Shown here: positions 8,357 through 16,470 of the stretch, in pieces
Numbering within the stretch: the first letter of the stretch is position 1
Layout of the letters: each line of letters starts with the position of its first letter
Assembly: GCA_937888775.1 (NCBI GenBank)
Contig: CALAQT010000080.1
Span: forward strand, 1-27,044
Origin: an uncultured Actinomycetes bacterium
Lineage (GTDB): Bacteria > Actinomycetota > Thermoleophilia > Solirubrobacterales > Solirubrobacteraceae
DNA length: 27,044 bases
Direction of reading: 5' to 3'
Position numbers and translations under genes: made by a program
The notes under the pieces: generated by a model
Database searches by the model: none
Seen by the model: only the letters and a program-made list of their open reading frames with translations
What the model was told of the DNA's origin: nothing

Positions 8357-9507
8357 ACTCGATCCTCGCGCCGGATGTCGCTCTCTGCACGATCTGCGAC
8401 TGGCCGTATCTCGCCCGACTGCTCGTGCTAGTCCGATCGCTGCAGCGCGTGGATCCCGCGCTGACCCTGCACGTCGTTTGCCTGGACGAGCCGACCCGAC
8501 GCTACCTGGAGAAGCGACCGGGAATCATCGCGACTGCGGTCAGCGAAGTCGAACGCGGCGATCCCGAGGTACTGGCCACGCGACGCTTCCGCACGCAGAC
8601 GGGGTATGCCTGGACGCTCAAACCGGCCATCTGTCTGCACGTGCTGCGCAGTCGACCTGACGCCGGCGCGGTGCTGTTCCTGGACGCCGACCTGATGTTC
8701 TTCGACTCGCCCGAGCCCATCTTTGATGAGCTCGCCCGCGGGTCGGTGCTGCTGGTGCCCGAGCGCCACGTAGCACCAGCCGCCTGGACCCGGGCCGGAG
8801 GCCGGCCTGACCTGGGGACCGCGGCCGGAGAGACCTGGGGCTTCTACAACAGCGGCACGGTGGGCTTCCGGCGCGACCGCGCCGGGCTCGCGGCGCTCGG
8901 TTGGTGGAGGGAGCAGTGCCTGTCCGGGGGGCAGGACTGGGGCGCGCCCGGAGCCAGAGGCGACCAGTGGAACCTGAACCCGGTCCCGAATCGGTTCGGC
9001 GGCGTGCGGATCATCGACCATCCCGGCGTGGGACTCGCGCCGTGGAACGCGCGGGGCACCACGCTCGAGTGCCGCGGCGCTCACCTGCTGGCCGACGGCC
9101 GGCCCGTTGTCTTCTACCACTTCCAGTCGCTGCGACTGCGCCACGAGAGCGTCGTGAGCCGCTTAACGGGGTGGCGCGGCAACGATCTCGGCCGGCTGCC
9201 CGGAGTGACGCCACCGCTGCGAGCGACGATCTACCGGCAGTGGCGGCTGTCAACGGGCGAGCGGGAACTGCTGTGGTGGCCGTATCTTCGGGAGCTCGCC
9301 GCAGCCGTGGCTGAGATCCGCGGCGAGCAGCCGGCGTGGGCGGACACGCTGAGGCGCAATACCGCGGGAGAGATCGCCGGCGACGTCGTCAGCGAACTGA
9401 GCTGGCGTACCTACCTTGCAGCCGGGCGGCTGCTGCCCCCACCGGCGCGCCGAGCCGTCTCGTCACTGCGCGCGCGCGCGCGTCAGCGCTTCACCACACG
9501 TGCCTAA
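8353..9507 (+). CDS. GT8-like nucleotide-sugar transferase, full length
   Basis: A 384-residue protein of the GT-A type with a DxD motif: VLFLDADLMFFDSPEPIFDEL (about residues 112-132). Other features are LCTICDWPYLARLLVLVRSL at the N-terminus, YAWTLKPAICLHVLRS, GFYNSGTVGFRRD and GVGLAPWNA, then VVFYHFQSLRLRH and an Arg-rich C-terminal helical region. The pattern suits glycosyltransferases that process surface polysaccharides, of the broad GT8/GT32/PF03407-like class; the exact family is uncertain. A truncated paralogue lies at 12941-13723. The start GTG overlaps the previous stop. The gene end overlaps by 17 bases with the opposing GT2 gene. Confidence 0.75.
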   Translation: MNSILAPDVALCTICDWPYLARLLVLVRSLQRVDPALTLHVVCLDEPTRRYLEKRPGIIATAVSEVERGDPEVLATRRFRTQTGYAWTLKPAICLHVLRSRPDAGAVLFLDADLMFFDSPEPIFDELARGSVLLVPERHVAPAAWTRAGGRPDLGTAAGETWGFYNSGTVGFRRDRAGLAALGWWREQCLSGGQDWGAPGARGDQWNLNPVPNRFGGVRIIDHPGVGLAPWNARGTTLECRGAHLLADGRPVVFYHFQSLRLRHESVVSRLTGWRGNDLGRLPGVTPPLRATIYRQWRLSTGERELLWWPYLRELAAAVAEIRGEQPAWADTLRRNTAGEIAGDVVSELSWRTYLAAGRLLPPPARRAVSSLRARARQRFTTRA

Positions 9508-10414
9508 AGGCCTCCGCCGTGCCGAGCGCCAGGCCACGGGCTTGAGCGACGGCCAGCCGCCGGTGCAGCGGCGAGCGAGTCCTGATCGCGCCGGCGAACA
9601 TGAAGGCCACGCCCCAGGCCAGCCGCAGCCAGAGCCAGGCGCCGCCCGCAAGGTCGTCGGTACGCAGATGCTTGATCGCACAGCCGGCGTTGCCGGCCAG
9701 ATAGCCGGCGTGTAGCCGGGTCAGATCGGTCTCCGTGCGCCACTGGCGGTGCGTGACGCGCAGTTCGGGGGTCAGGTAGGCGACCCCGCCCGCCCTCAAG
9801 AAGCGGTAGTTGAAGTCGAGGTCCTCGCCCGCTGGGAACGGGCGCGTCCCAGTGCCGAGGCGCTCATCCCACCCACCGAGTCGCTCCACCACCCGGCGCT
9901 GGACGGCGAAGCTGGCGCCCTGGCCGATCGCGAGCGGGGGCGTCCGCCAACGGCCGCTGCGAACTCGCGGCCAGCTCACATGCTGCACGCCGACCACGGT
10001 CAGATCGGCTGGTGACCGATCACCGCTCTCGAGCATTCCGCTGACGAAACCGGCGGCGGGATGCCTGGCGCAGACCGAGGCGAGCCGCGCGGCCCAGCCC
10101 GGACCAGGCAGGCAGTCATCGTCGAGGAAGGCGACCCAGTTCGTCCTGGCCCGCCGCACACCGAGGTTGCGGGCACGGGACACACCCTGCTGGTCATCCC
10201 GGATGACCGTGATCGGGGGCCTGGAAGCTGCGGCGGAAACCCGGGCGGGGCGGCGCCGACCCTGATCGACGACCACGATCTCAGCGACTGACTCGGCGGA
10301 TTCTGCCGCGAGCGCGTCAAGCAACTCGCCCAGCATCTCGGGTCGGTCCCGAGTACAGACGACGATGGTCAGGAGGGAGAGCGGGCCTTCGGACTCGGGC
10401 CGCCGATGGGTCAA
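9491..10414 (-). CDS. GT2-family glycosyltransferase, opposing strand
   Basis: About 307 residues. Motifs: LLTIVVCTRDRPEMLGELLDAL (first strand), EIVVVDQG, DDQQGVSRARNLGVRRARTNWVAFLDDDCLPGPGW (DDD metal site), GQGASFAVQRRVVERLGGWDERLGTG, FPAGEDLDFNYRFLRAGG and a C-terminal hydrophobic stretch (WLWLRLAWGVAFMFAGAI) that may associate with the membrane. This is a complete family 2 domain. The start is uncertain: TTG at 10414 leaves room for a divergent promoter before 10472, while GTG 10459 would add 15 residues and an upstream extension to 10681 would run through the dehydrogenase remnant. It converges on the GT8-like gene with a 17-base tail overlap. Confidence 0.75.
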   Translation of the reverse strand: MTHRRPESEGPLSLLTIVVCTRDRPEMLGELLDALAAESAESVAEIVVVDQGRRRPARVSAAASRPPITVIRDDQQGVSRARNLGVRRARTNWVAFLDDDCLPGPGWAARLASVCARHPAAGFVSGMLESGDRSPADLTVVGVQHVSWPRVRSGRWRTPPLAIGQGASFAVQRRVVERLGGWDERLGTGTRPFPAGEDLDFNYRFLRAGGVAYLTPELRVTHRQWRTETDLTRLHAGYLAGNAGCAIKHLRTDDLAGGAWLWLRLAWGVAFMFAGAIRTRSPLHRRLAVAQARGLALGTAEAFRHVW

Positions 10415-10471
10415 CCGCGCGAGGATGCCCGTATCGTATGCCCGACCCCGGTTCGGCACGAGGAGCGCGAG

Positions 10472-10769
10472 ATGCGAGTGGGCATAGTCGGACGTGGACG
10501 TGTGGCCAAGCCGTCGAGCGCCTGTTCGAGCACTGTGGCCACGAGGTGGTCGCCTGAGACAAGGGCCCCGGGGCGCCCTACCCGCCGCGGCGCTGGAGTC
10601 ATGCCTCTTCGCCGTCGTGTGCGTTGGAACGCCCCCGGACGATGACGGCGGCGCCGATGTGTCGGAGGTCATCGAGGCCATCTATCAGCTGCCCCTCGAC
10701 CGGGGTGAGCCGCTCCTATCGTCAACGTCGGCGGAGTTCAGCAACGGACACGGTCGCACTTGCTCATAA
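10472..10769 (+). pseudogene. UDP-sugar 6-dehydrogenase-like remnant
   Basis: Begins with a good ribosome site (AGGAG at 10461) and ATG 10472: MRVGIVGRGRVAKP, a Rossmann-type NAD-binding start. After a frame change near 10510 it reads VERLFEHCGHEVVA, then a stop (TGA 10555-10557) exactly where Trp is expected (VVAWDKG), then DKGPGAPYPP. After a second frame change near 10583 it reads AALESCLFAVVCVGTPPDDDGGADVSEVIEAIY, the CVGTPP signature of the UDP-glucose/GDP-mannose dehydrogenase family. Only about 95 residues remain of an enzyme normally above 400, so it is dead or a severed fragment. Such enzymes supply uronic acid donors to neighbouring glycosyltransferases, which fits this cluster. Confidence 0.7.
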
Positions 10770-11052
10770 AACGAATCGCCTGCGCTTCCCTGGTGCGACG
10801 AGCGGCCACCTCCCGGAACCGAATGGCATCCGAAGTGTTCGCGGCGCCTTGGCAACTGCGACGGCGATCTCCGCTGAGCGCCTCATCTCGCGGCGCCCGG
10901 GCCCCCGCAAGCCACCAGGGTCGAGACCCCCTTTCCCCGCGCCGCAGGCATCTCGTCGCTGCACGCCGCGCACCTGCTCAGCGCGGAAAGCGTGCATTTC
11001 GCAGGCGATCGCTTTCGCCTCTGCTGACCCACTATCGCGACCTCCTCCGGCC
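10770..11052. other. Intergenic region with possible 3' end of a lost gene
   Basis: No complete gene. One plus-strand frame ends with a protein-like tail (SSLHAAHLLSAESVHFAGD, stop near 11025) that could be the C-terminus of a deleted gene. I cannot assign it to a family. An in-frame extension of the next gene through this region is not supported. Confidence 0.35.
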
Positions 11053-12084
11053 ATGTCCGGCATGAATCGCCCGACGAGAACGTCGTCCTCCCCCGACCTC
11101 AGCGTCGTGGTCGTCGGCGCGTCTGGGATGGCGACGATCGGCCGTACGCTCGGCTGCCTCCGCGCGCAGACCGCCGCGGACCGGATCGAGGTGCTCATCG
11201 TCACGCCGTCCGCCGGCGAGATCGACCGCGACGCCCTCGGCGCGGGGCGCTTCGCCGCGCTGCGGGCGGTCGAGGTCGGTCCGATCACCAGGCGCGGGCA
11301 CGCGGCGGCGGCCGGTATCCGCGAGGCGACGGCTCCGGTCGTGGCACTGCTCGAGGACCACTCGTATCCGGAGCCGGGCTGGGCAGCCGCGCTGCTCGCT
11401 GCACACACCCAGCCGTGGGCCGGCGTGGGGCCGTCGGTCGAGAACGCCAATCCCGGCACGGCGATCAGCCGGGTCACCTTCTGGTTCTCGTTCGCCGCGA
11501 TGAGCGGGCCGCAGGAGGCCGGGACTCGGACGCTGCTCCCGTGGCACAACACCGCGTACAAGCGCGAGATCCTCACAGGCTATGGCGAGCGGCTCGGCCC
11601 GCTCCTGGCGTGGGAGGGCGACCTTCAGGACGACCTCCTCGCCCGCGGCCACCAGCTCTACCTCGCACCCGCCGCCCGCACTCACCACCTCCAAGGCTCG
11701 GCGTTCACGGCCGCTCTCGGGATCCACTTCCAGTGCGGCCGCATCCTCGGCGGCCAGCACGCCGAGAAGGAGCGGCTGCCCTGGTGGCGGCGGGCGGCCT
11801 ACGCCGCGGCGATGCCGGTGCTCCCGCTGGTGCACATCCGTCGGGCTGCTCCGGAGCTCCACCGCATGGGCGTCACCACGCGCGACATGGTCGCCGACGG
11901 ACCCACGCTCCTGACGATGCTCGCCGCGATGGCCATCGGCGAGGCCGTCGGCTATCTCAGCGGGGTCGGCGACGCGACGGACCGCCTACAGCGGTACGAC
12001 CTGTACCGGGCGGCCCATCTTTCGCGGCGCGAGCGCCGGGTGGCGGCGGCCATGGCGCAGACCACCGAGCCGACCGCCGCGTGA
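11053..12084 (+). CDS. GT2-like glycosyltransferase
   Basis: About 343 residues from ATG 11053 (ATG 11062 also possible). Family 2 features are DLSVVVVGASGMATIGRTLGCL, IEVLIVTPSAGEID, ATAPVVALLEDHSYPEPGW (acidic LLEDHS in place of the usual DDD), NTAYKREILTGYG and WEGDLQDDLLARGHQLYLAP. A hydrophobic C-terminal segment (LLTMLAAMAIGEAVGYLSGV) suggests membrane association. The metal motif departs from the usual DxD, so activity is likely but less certain. The stop overlaps the GTG start of the next gene. It opens the second glycosyltransferase operon of the window. Confidence 0.75.
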   Translation: MSGMNRPTRTSSSPDLSVVVVGASGMATIGRTLGCLRAQTAADRIEVLIVTPSAGEIDRDALGAGRFAALRAVEVGPITRRGHAAAAGIREATAPVVALLEDHSYPEPGWAAALLAAHTQPWAGVGPSVENANPGTAISRVTFWFSFAAMSGPQEAGTRTLLPWHNTAYKREILTGYGERLGPLLAWEGDLQDDLLARGHQLYLAPAARTHHLQGSAFTAALGIHFQCGRILGGQHAEKERLPWWRRAAYAAAMPVLPLVHIRRAAPELHRMGVTTRDMVADGPTLLTMLAAMAIGEAVGYLSGVGDATDRLQRYDLYRAAHLSRRERRVAAAMAQTTEPTAA

Positions 12085-12944
12085 CGACACTCGTGCGCTT
12101 GTCGGTGATTATCCCGGTCTATCGGGCGGACGTGACGTTGCCCGGTGTGCTCGCCGCGCTCCGACCTCAGATCGTGCGTGGAGCCGAGGTGGTAGTGGTG
12201 GACAGCTCGGGGCTCGAGCACGCCGCCCAGCTCGAGCGGGCGCACCCGTGGCTGCGGGTCGTCGGCTTGCCCGATCGAGTTCTCCCCGGCGAGGCGCGCA
12301 ACATGGGCGCCCGGGCTGCTCGCGGGTCGCGGCTGGCGTTCCTGGACGCCGATGCGGTTCCTGGGGAGAGCTGGTTGGCTCGCCTCCAATCCGGGCTCAA
12401 CGGTGGTGGAGCCGTGGCCGTGGCGGGCGCCGTTCACAACGGCACGCCCCGCGACGCGATCGGGACCACCTCCTACCTGCTCGAGTTCTCCGAGTGGACG
12501 CCCAAGCGGCGCGGCGCGCCATTGCACGGAGCTACGTGCAACCTGCTCGTCGAGCGCTCCGCGTTCGACGCGGCCGGAGGGTTCTGCGAAGACATCTGGC
12601 CCGGCGAGGACACGGTCCTGACCCTACCCTGGGGCCGCGCCAAGCGCCTTGTGTTCGCGCCCGACGCTCCGGTCTGGCACCTGAACCGGACCAGGCTGGT
12701 CGACTTGCTGCGCCATCAATACCGGCTCGGTCGCTCGTTCGCGGCCGTGTGCGACCTGGTGGACTTCCCCCACCGCCGCTTCAGCCATTGGCCGCTGCTG
12801 ACGATCGCGCCGGCGTTGCGATTCGGTGCACTGGGCATGCGGCTGTTCGGTCAGCCGCCGCTGCTCCGCAAGGCCGCCGGCGTAAGTCCGCTGCTCGCTG
12901 TCGGCCTGGCCGCCTGGACAGCCGGGGTCGCGGCCGAGCGATGA
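12081..12944 (+). CDS. GT2-family glycosyltransferase
   Basis: A 287-residue enzyme beginning with the typical VRLSVIIPVYRADVTLPGVLAAL, then EVVVVDSSG, GEARNMGARAARGSRLAFLDADAVPGESW (DAD metal site), HGATCNLLVERSAFDAAGGFCEDIWPGEDTVL (GEDT acceptor motif) and a hydrophobic C-terminal half with two possible membrane segments. It starts at GTG 12081, overlapping the previous stop, and ends with ATGA shared with the next start. This is translational coupling within a GT2-GT2-GT8-like operon that mirrors 6561-9507. Confidence 0.85.
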   Translation: MTTLVRLSVIIPVYRADVTLPGVLAALRPQIVRGAEVVVVDSSGLEHAAQLERAHPWLRVVGLPDRVLPGEARNMGARAARGSRLAFLDADAVPGESWLARLQSGLNGGGAVAVAGAVHNGTPRDAIGTTSYLLEFSEWTPKRRGAPLHGATCNLLVERSAFDAAGGFCEDIWPGEDTVLTLPWGRAKRLVFAPDAPVWHLNRTRLVDLLRHQYRLGRSFAAVCDLVDFPHRRFSHWPLLTIAPALRFGALGMRLFGQPPLLRKAAGVSPLLAVGLAAWTAGVAAER

Positions 12945-13723
12945 ACCAGACCTCGTCGCCGCCATCGCCCGGCGTGCGCCCCCCCGAGCTAGAACTCTGC
13001 ACAATCTGCGACCGGCCGTACCTACCGCGGTTGCTGGCGATGGCCATGTCGCTGAGGCGAGTGTGTCCGTCTCTGCGTCTGCATGTCGTGTGCCTGGACG
13101 ACGCCACCACGGGATACCTGCGAGAGCGTGCCGGCATCGTGACGATTCCGCTGGCCGAGCTCGAGCGCGTCGATTCCGCTGTGGCGGCCACCCGCTCTTC
13201 GCGCAGCCGCAAGACGTATGCGTGGACGCTGAAGCCGGCTTGCTGCGTTCACGTCCTGCGCACCCGCAGCGATGCCGAGGCCGTGGCTTTCGTCGACGCC
13301 GACCTCCTGTTCTTCAGCTCGCCGGATCCCATCTTCGCCGAGCTAGCCCGGGCATCGGTCCTGCTCGTACCCGAACGCCCCGAGCCGCCAAGCGCTTGGA
13401 CCGATGCGGGTGTCCGACCCGAGCTCGGAACCACGCGAGGCGCGACCAAGGGCTTCTACAACAGCGGGTTGGTCGCGTTCCGACGTGATGTCGACGGGCT
13501 CGCGGCGCTTCATTGGTGGCGCCAGCGGTGCGTCGAATCCTGCGAGCCGGGAAGTGTGGCTGGACAGCACGGCGACCAATGGCACCTGAACGAGGTTCCG
13601 GCGCTGTTCGCGGGCGTGCGCGTGATCGAGCATCCAGGGGTCGGGCTGGCGCCATGGAACGCGCACGCCGCCAAGCTCGGGCTACGTCGCGGTCAGCTGC
13701 TGGCCGACGGCCACCCCGGCTGA
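12941..13723 (+). CDS. GT8-like transferase, C-terminally truncated paralogue
   Basis: A 260-residue protein closely parallel to the 384-residue protein at 8353-9507: LCTICDRPYLPRLLAMAMSL, YAWTLKPACCVHVLRT, FVDADLLFFSSPDPIFAEL (DAD), GFYNSGLVAFRRD, HLNEVPALFAGVRVIEHPGVGLAPWNA and LLADGHPG, then stop. The paralogue continues for about 125 residues (PVVFYHFQSLRLRH and beyond), and no equivalent is visible downstream. The catalytic half is intact but the C-terminal region is lost, so it may be non-functional. The break lies about 100 bases before the insertion sequence, and the DNA beyond that element does not continue the gene. The truncation therefore predates or is independent of that insertion. 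Confidence 0.7.
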   Translation: MNQTSSPPSPGVRPPELELCTICDRPYLPRLLAMAMSLRRVCPSLRLHVVCLDDATTGYLRERAGIVTIPLAELERVDSAVAATRSSRSRKTYAWTLKPACCVHVLRTRSDAEAVAFVDADLLFFSSPDPIFAELARASVLLVPERPEPPSAWTDAGVRPELGTTRGATKGFYNSGLVAFRRDVDGLAALHWWRQRCVESCEPGSVAGQHGDQWHLNEVPALFAGVRVIEHPGVGLAPWNAHAAKLGLRRGQLLADGHPG

Positions 13724-13818
13724 TCCACGTGGCCTGTTATCTCCGACTGCTCGGCCTTCAACCGACCGACCCCGAAACGCAGCGCAGCACGCCTGCACCC
13801 AGCTCGTGAGCCCTGCTT

Positions 13819-13826
13819 TCGGCGAG
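13819..13826. repeat. Left target-site duplication of the IS1595-like element
   Basis: TCGGCGAG directly precedes the left end and is repeated exactly at 14966-14973. Eight bases is the duplication length expected for the IS1595 family. Confidence 0.85.
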
Positions 13827-13849
13827 ATGGCTTATCCATTTGAGTCAGG
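13827..13849. repeat. IS left terminal inverted repeat
   Basis: 23 bases, exact reverse complement of 14943-14965. The transposase start codon lies 13 bases inside it. Confidence 0.9.
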
Positions 13850-13861
13850 TAGGCTTGGGCG

Positions 13862-14960
13862 GTGCCGGCGGCTGGTCGAGACTATCCGGGCTCATACGCG
13901 GAGCTGCTGTCGTGGTTTCCTGACGAGCTCGCGTGCCTGGACTATCTGGAGTGGCTGCGCTGGCCGGACGGGGTGCGCTGTCCCCGGTGTGCGGGGCGGG
14001 ATGGCTGGCGGCTTGGCGTCGGGCGGTGGGAGTGCGCGGTCTGCGGGCGCCAGGCGTCGGTCACGGCGGGGACGATCTTCCATCGCACTCGGACGCCGCT
14101 TCGGTTGTGGTTTGAGGCTGCATGGCAGATGACCAGTCAGAAGCACGGGGTCTCGGCGTTGGGGGTGCAGCGCTCGCTCGGGCTGGGCTCCTATCAGACC
14201 GCGTGGGCGATGCTGCACCGCTACCGGGTGGCGATGGTTCGTCCCGGCCGGGACCGGCTGGCTGGTCATGTCGAGGTCGACGAGGGGTACGTCGGCGGGG
14301 TGGAGAGCAGTGCTCAAGGGCGCAAGACCGAGACCAAGGCGATCGTCGCGATCGCTGTGGAGATCAAGCATCCGAAGGGATTCGGACGGATCCGGCTCAA
14401 GCAGGTCCCGGACGTCACCGCGGAGAGTCTGCTGCCGTTCGTCGACGAGGCGGTCTGTCGAGCACCAACTCCGGTGCCGGATTCAAACGGCGCTCAACAG
14501 CGAGCCGGGCGCGACCGTCCACACCGACGGATGGCAGGCGTACTGGAACCTGCCCGAGCGCGGCTTCGAGCACGAGCGGACGATCATGCGCCAGCAGAAC
14601 GATCCCGCACACCTCGTCATGCCCGGCGTGCACCGCGTCGCGAGCCTGCTCCAGCGCTGGCTGCTGGGTACGCACCAGGGGCGCGTCAGCCACGACCACC
14701 TCGACGCCTACCTCAACGAGTTCACCTTCCGCTTCAACCGACGCAACTCCAGGCGTCGCGGCCTGCTCTTCTACCGCCTCCTCGAGCAGGCGATCGCGGC
14801 CGAACCGGTCACCTACCGCAGCCTCGTCGTCAACCCGAACGCCACCGGCCGCCGATCTCCGCTTCCGAGCAGACCCGGTCGGGTAGCCACGGTCCCGGCC
14901 GTCCATCGCCCCTGGCGCGCAAACGCCGCAAACACGGGGCTCCCTGACTCAAATGGATAA
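13862..14960 (+). pseudogene. IS1595-family transposase, frameshifted
   Basis: GTG 13862 opens a protein with an N-terminal zinc ribbon (CPRC near residue 40 and CAVC near 60). A DDE-type domain follows: HVEVDEGYVGG (first Asp) and AIVAIAVEIKHPKGFGRIRLKQVPDVTA. The second half, HTDGWQAYWNLPERGFEHE (second Asp) and HLDAYLNEFTFRFNRRNSRRRG, is in another frame. The break lies within 14456-14501. Removing these 46 bases would join FVDEAV to EPGATVHTDGW, the usual family spacing. A short inserted stretch is thus as likely as a simple one-base indel. The stop at 14958-14960 lies inside the right terminal repeat. Unless frameshifting occurs, the element cannot move by itself. Confidence 0.8.
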
Positions 14961-14965
14961 GCCAT
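14943..14965. repeat. IS right terminal inverted repeat
   Basis: 23 bases, exact reverse complement of 13827-13849. It contains the transposase stop codon. Confidence 0.9.
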
Positions 14966-14973
14966 TCGGCGAG
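14966..14973. repeat. Right target-site duplication of the IS1595-like element
   Basis: TCGGCGAG directly follows the right end and matches 13819-13826 exactly. Confidence 0.85.
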
Positions 14974-15502
14974 AAGCGCGTTCCGAGGTCTGTCCGGTGC
15001 GATCGCTTTCGTCGTCGCGCCGCCTCGTGCCGCGCGAGTGCTTCGGCGACGGACGAGTCGCGCGGGGCCGCGCCGGCGGGCATCGTGGCGGACGACCGCA
15101 TTCGTCGACGACGCTCCGGCCGATCGCTCGGCGAGCGGGTGATCGCATGGCCAACGATTGCGATCACGAGCTCGTCGTCGGCCAGGTCGCCGCTCCTGGT
15201 GCAAACCAGCCGCGTCTGAGAAGCCTGCGACCGATCAGCGAGGCAGCCGGTCCGGAACGTTGGCAGCACGACCCGGCCACAAGCGCTCGACCTGTCCTTG
15301 GGCTAGCTGATGCGGAAGTCGCCGACGACGAGATCGTTGCGCCCGCTAAGAACGTGGATCAGTTGTCGGTTCTGTTCGATGGCGCTCCTGGTCGTTCGCA
15401 TAAAGCGACGGTGGTCGACGCGTTCGCTCGTGGCTGCGGGCGCGGCCCGCCTGCGGACGGTTTGGGCCGGACTCCGCCAAGGAGTGACGGGCGAAGCTCG
15501 AT
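14974..15502. other. Intergenic region with degraded coding remnants
   Basis: No gene with a clear start and full domain is supported. The reverse strand holds a protein-like tail (HRRFMRTTRSAIEQNRQLIH, then NDLVVGDFRIS and a stop near 15306), which may be the end of a lost gene of unknown family. A dispersed repeat copy occupies 15145-15204. Confidence 0.4.
15145..15204 (-). repeat. Dispersed repeat copy Q
   Basis: The reverse complement of 15145-15204 aligns with 6080-6137 with two one-base gaps; the first 20 bases are identical. It reads LADDELVIAIVGHA on the minus strand. The resemblance continues more weakly toward 15100. Confidence 0.6.
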
Positions 15503-15787
15503 CTACGTGGACCGCGCGCGTAGGACGAGTAGCGCGGAGTATTCGAAGAAGAGCTCCGTCCACGGCCGCGGCGTCTGCAGCAGCTTCGTTCCTGCGTGCT
15601 CTTGTGAGCCGTTCTGCATCGAGTTGAACGAGACGTGCAGCTCGTCGCCCTCGTCGAGGTGCTCACCGAGGATCACGGCCATCCGGTCGATCAGCTCCTG
15701 CATCGACGGGGCGCTGACCGAGAACACGCGCACTCCCAGGTGCTCGGAGCCGACCGTCCCGTCCGGGAGCTGCGCTGGCTCGCTCAT
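15503..15787 (-). CDS. Small protein of unknown function (operon gene 4)
   Basis: 94 residues starting MSEPAQLPDGTVGSEHLGVR. I do not recognise a family. The centre (SMQELIDRMAVILGEHLDEGDELHVSFNSMQ) looks like a mixed alpha/beta fold with an acidic stretch, followed by WTELFFEYSALLVLRARST. The ATG overlaps the stop of the preceding gene (ATGA at 15784-15787). That places it as the last member of a leftward four-gene operon led by an HTH protein, and supports this start over an upstream in-frame extension to 15997. Confidence 0.65.
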   Translation of the reverse strand: MSEPAQLPDGTVGSEHLGVRVFSVSAPSMQELIDRMAVILGEHLDEGDELHVSFNSMQNGSQEHAGTKLLQTPRPWTELFFEYSALLVLRARST

Positions 15788-16017
15788 CGCGTTGCGCCGG
15801 TGAGCGCCTGAGTGACGGCCTTGCGCGCGTCTGACACCAATGGCGTCACGACACGCTCCACACCATGCTCCACGTGAGCGAGCGACGACGACGGTCCCCG
15901 CCCGAACGTTCGAGGTCCGGAGCGAAACGCGGTCGTCAACGCCAGCGCTGCGAACGCAAATAGCAGCAGCGGGAACAGCATCCGCAACAGCCGCCACGCG
16001 AGGAACAGGCGCAGCAT
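15784..16017 (-). CDS. Small membrane protein of unknown function (operon gene 3)
   Basis: 77 residues. One hydrophobic segment (residues about 2-31: MLRLFLAWRLLRMLFPLLLF, then AFAALALTTAF) is followed by a polar tail with SLAHVEHGVERVVTPLVSDA. A single-pass or signal-anchored protein is likely, perhaps facing the outside. The family is not recognised. It lies 15 bases after operon gene 2 and overlaps gene 4 by four bases. Confidence 0.6.
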   Translation of the reverse strand: MLRLFLAWRLLRMLFPLLLFAFAALALTTAFRSGPRTFGRGPSSSLAHVEHGVERVVTPLVSDARKAVTQALTGATR

Positions 16018-16032
16018 GCCGATCCCTCGCGA

Positions 16033-16470
16033 TCAGCTCGCCCGTCGGCGACTAGCCGTTTGCGTGTAGCCCAGCTCGATTTCGCCCGCGAGCTCCCGAG
16101 CGACCTCGGAGAGCTCCGCGAAGGCGCGGGCGATCGCGCTGAGCGCGACGCCCTCCAGCGCGGAGCCGAGCGTTCCGACCGCGGCGTCAAAGCGCTCCCA
16201 CAGGTCGTTCGGGCCGGGCCGGGGGCCGCCGCGGCGCAGCTCGTAGGAGAGCTGCATCGTCCGCGCGTTCTGCCGCGAGCGCCAGCCGAGACCGAGCGAG
16301 TCGGCGTACCGAAAAGCAGCGGCCTCCTGCTCACTGGCGTCGGCGATATCCCGAACGCGGGCGGCAAAGCCATCATTCGGGAGCGCCTCGGCGCTCGCCT
16401 GCAGCGCCGCCTCCCACCGGCCATCGGCCATGCGCAGCTGCTCGATCGCGACCTGGGCGTCGTCGCTCAC
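16033..16470 (-). CDS. Helical protein of unknown function (operon gene 2)
   Basis: 145 residues from a GTG immediately abutting the stop of the HTH gene. The sequence is strongly alpha-helical and Ala/Glu-rich: VAIEQLRMADGRWEAALQAS, FAARVRDIADASEQEAAAF and VALSAIARAFAELSEVAREL. There is no membrane segment and no recognised domain. The zero-base junction implies co-expression with the HTH protein. A structural, partner or regulatory role in the mobile element is possible but inferred. Confidence 0.6.
   Translation of the reverse strand: MSDDAQVAIEQLRMADGRWEAALQASAEALPNDGFAARVRDIADASEQEAAAFRYADSLGLGWRSRQNARTMQLSYELRRGGPRPGPNDLWERFDAAVGTLGSALEGVALSAIARAFAELSEVARELAGEIELGYTQTASRRRAS

Larger units (their letters stand above)
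13827..14965 (+). mobile_element. IS1595-family insertion sequence
   Basis: A 1139-bp element with perfect 23-bp terminal inverted repeats (13827-13849 and 14943-14965; left end begins ATGGCTTATCC, right end finishes GGATAAGCCAT). It is flanked by an 8-bp duplication, TCGGCGAG. It carries one transposase gene, whose frame is broken. Perfect ends and an intact duplication indicate a recent single insertion with no later rearrangement at its borders. It landed between the truncated GT8-like gene and a degenerate repeat region. Confidence 0.9.

Noticed and set aside
12248..12940. N-terminal extension of the second GT8-like gene
   Set aside because: It runs out of frame through the preceding GT2 gene; the ATG at 12941 overlaps that gene's stop and matches the start of the paralogue.
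14997..15803. Plus-strand frame of about 268 residues after the insertion sequence
   Set aside because: It crosses a repeat remnant and the antisense of the 94-residue operon gene; no start signal or domain.
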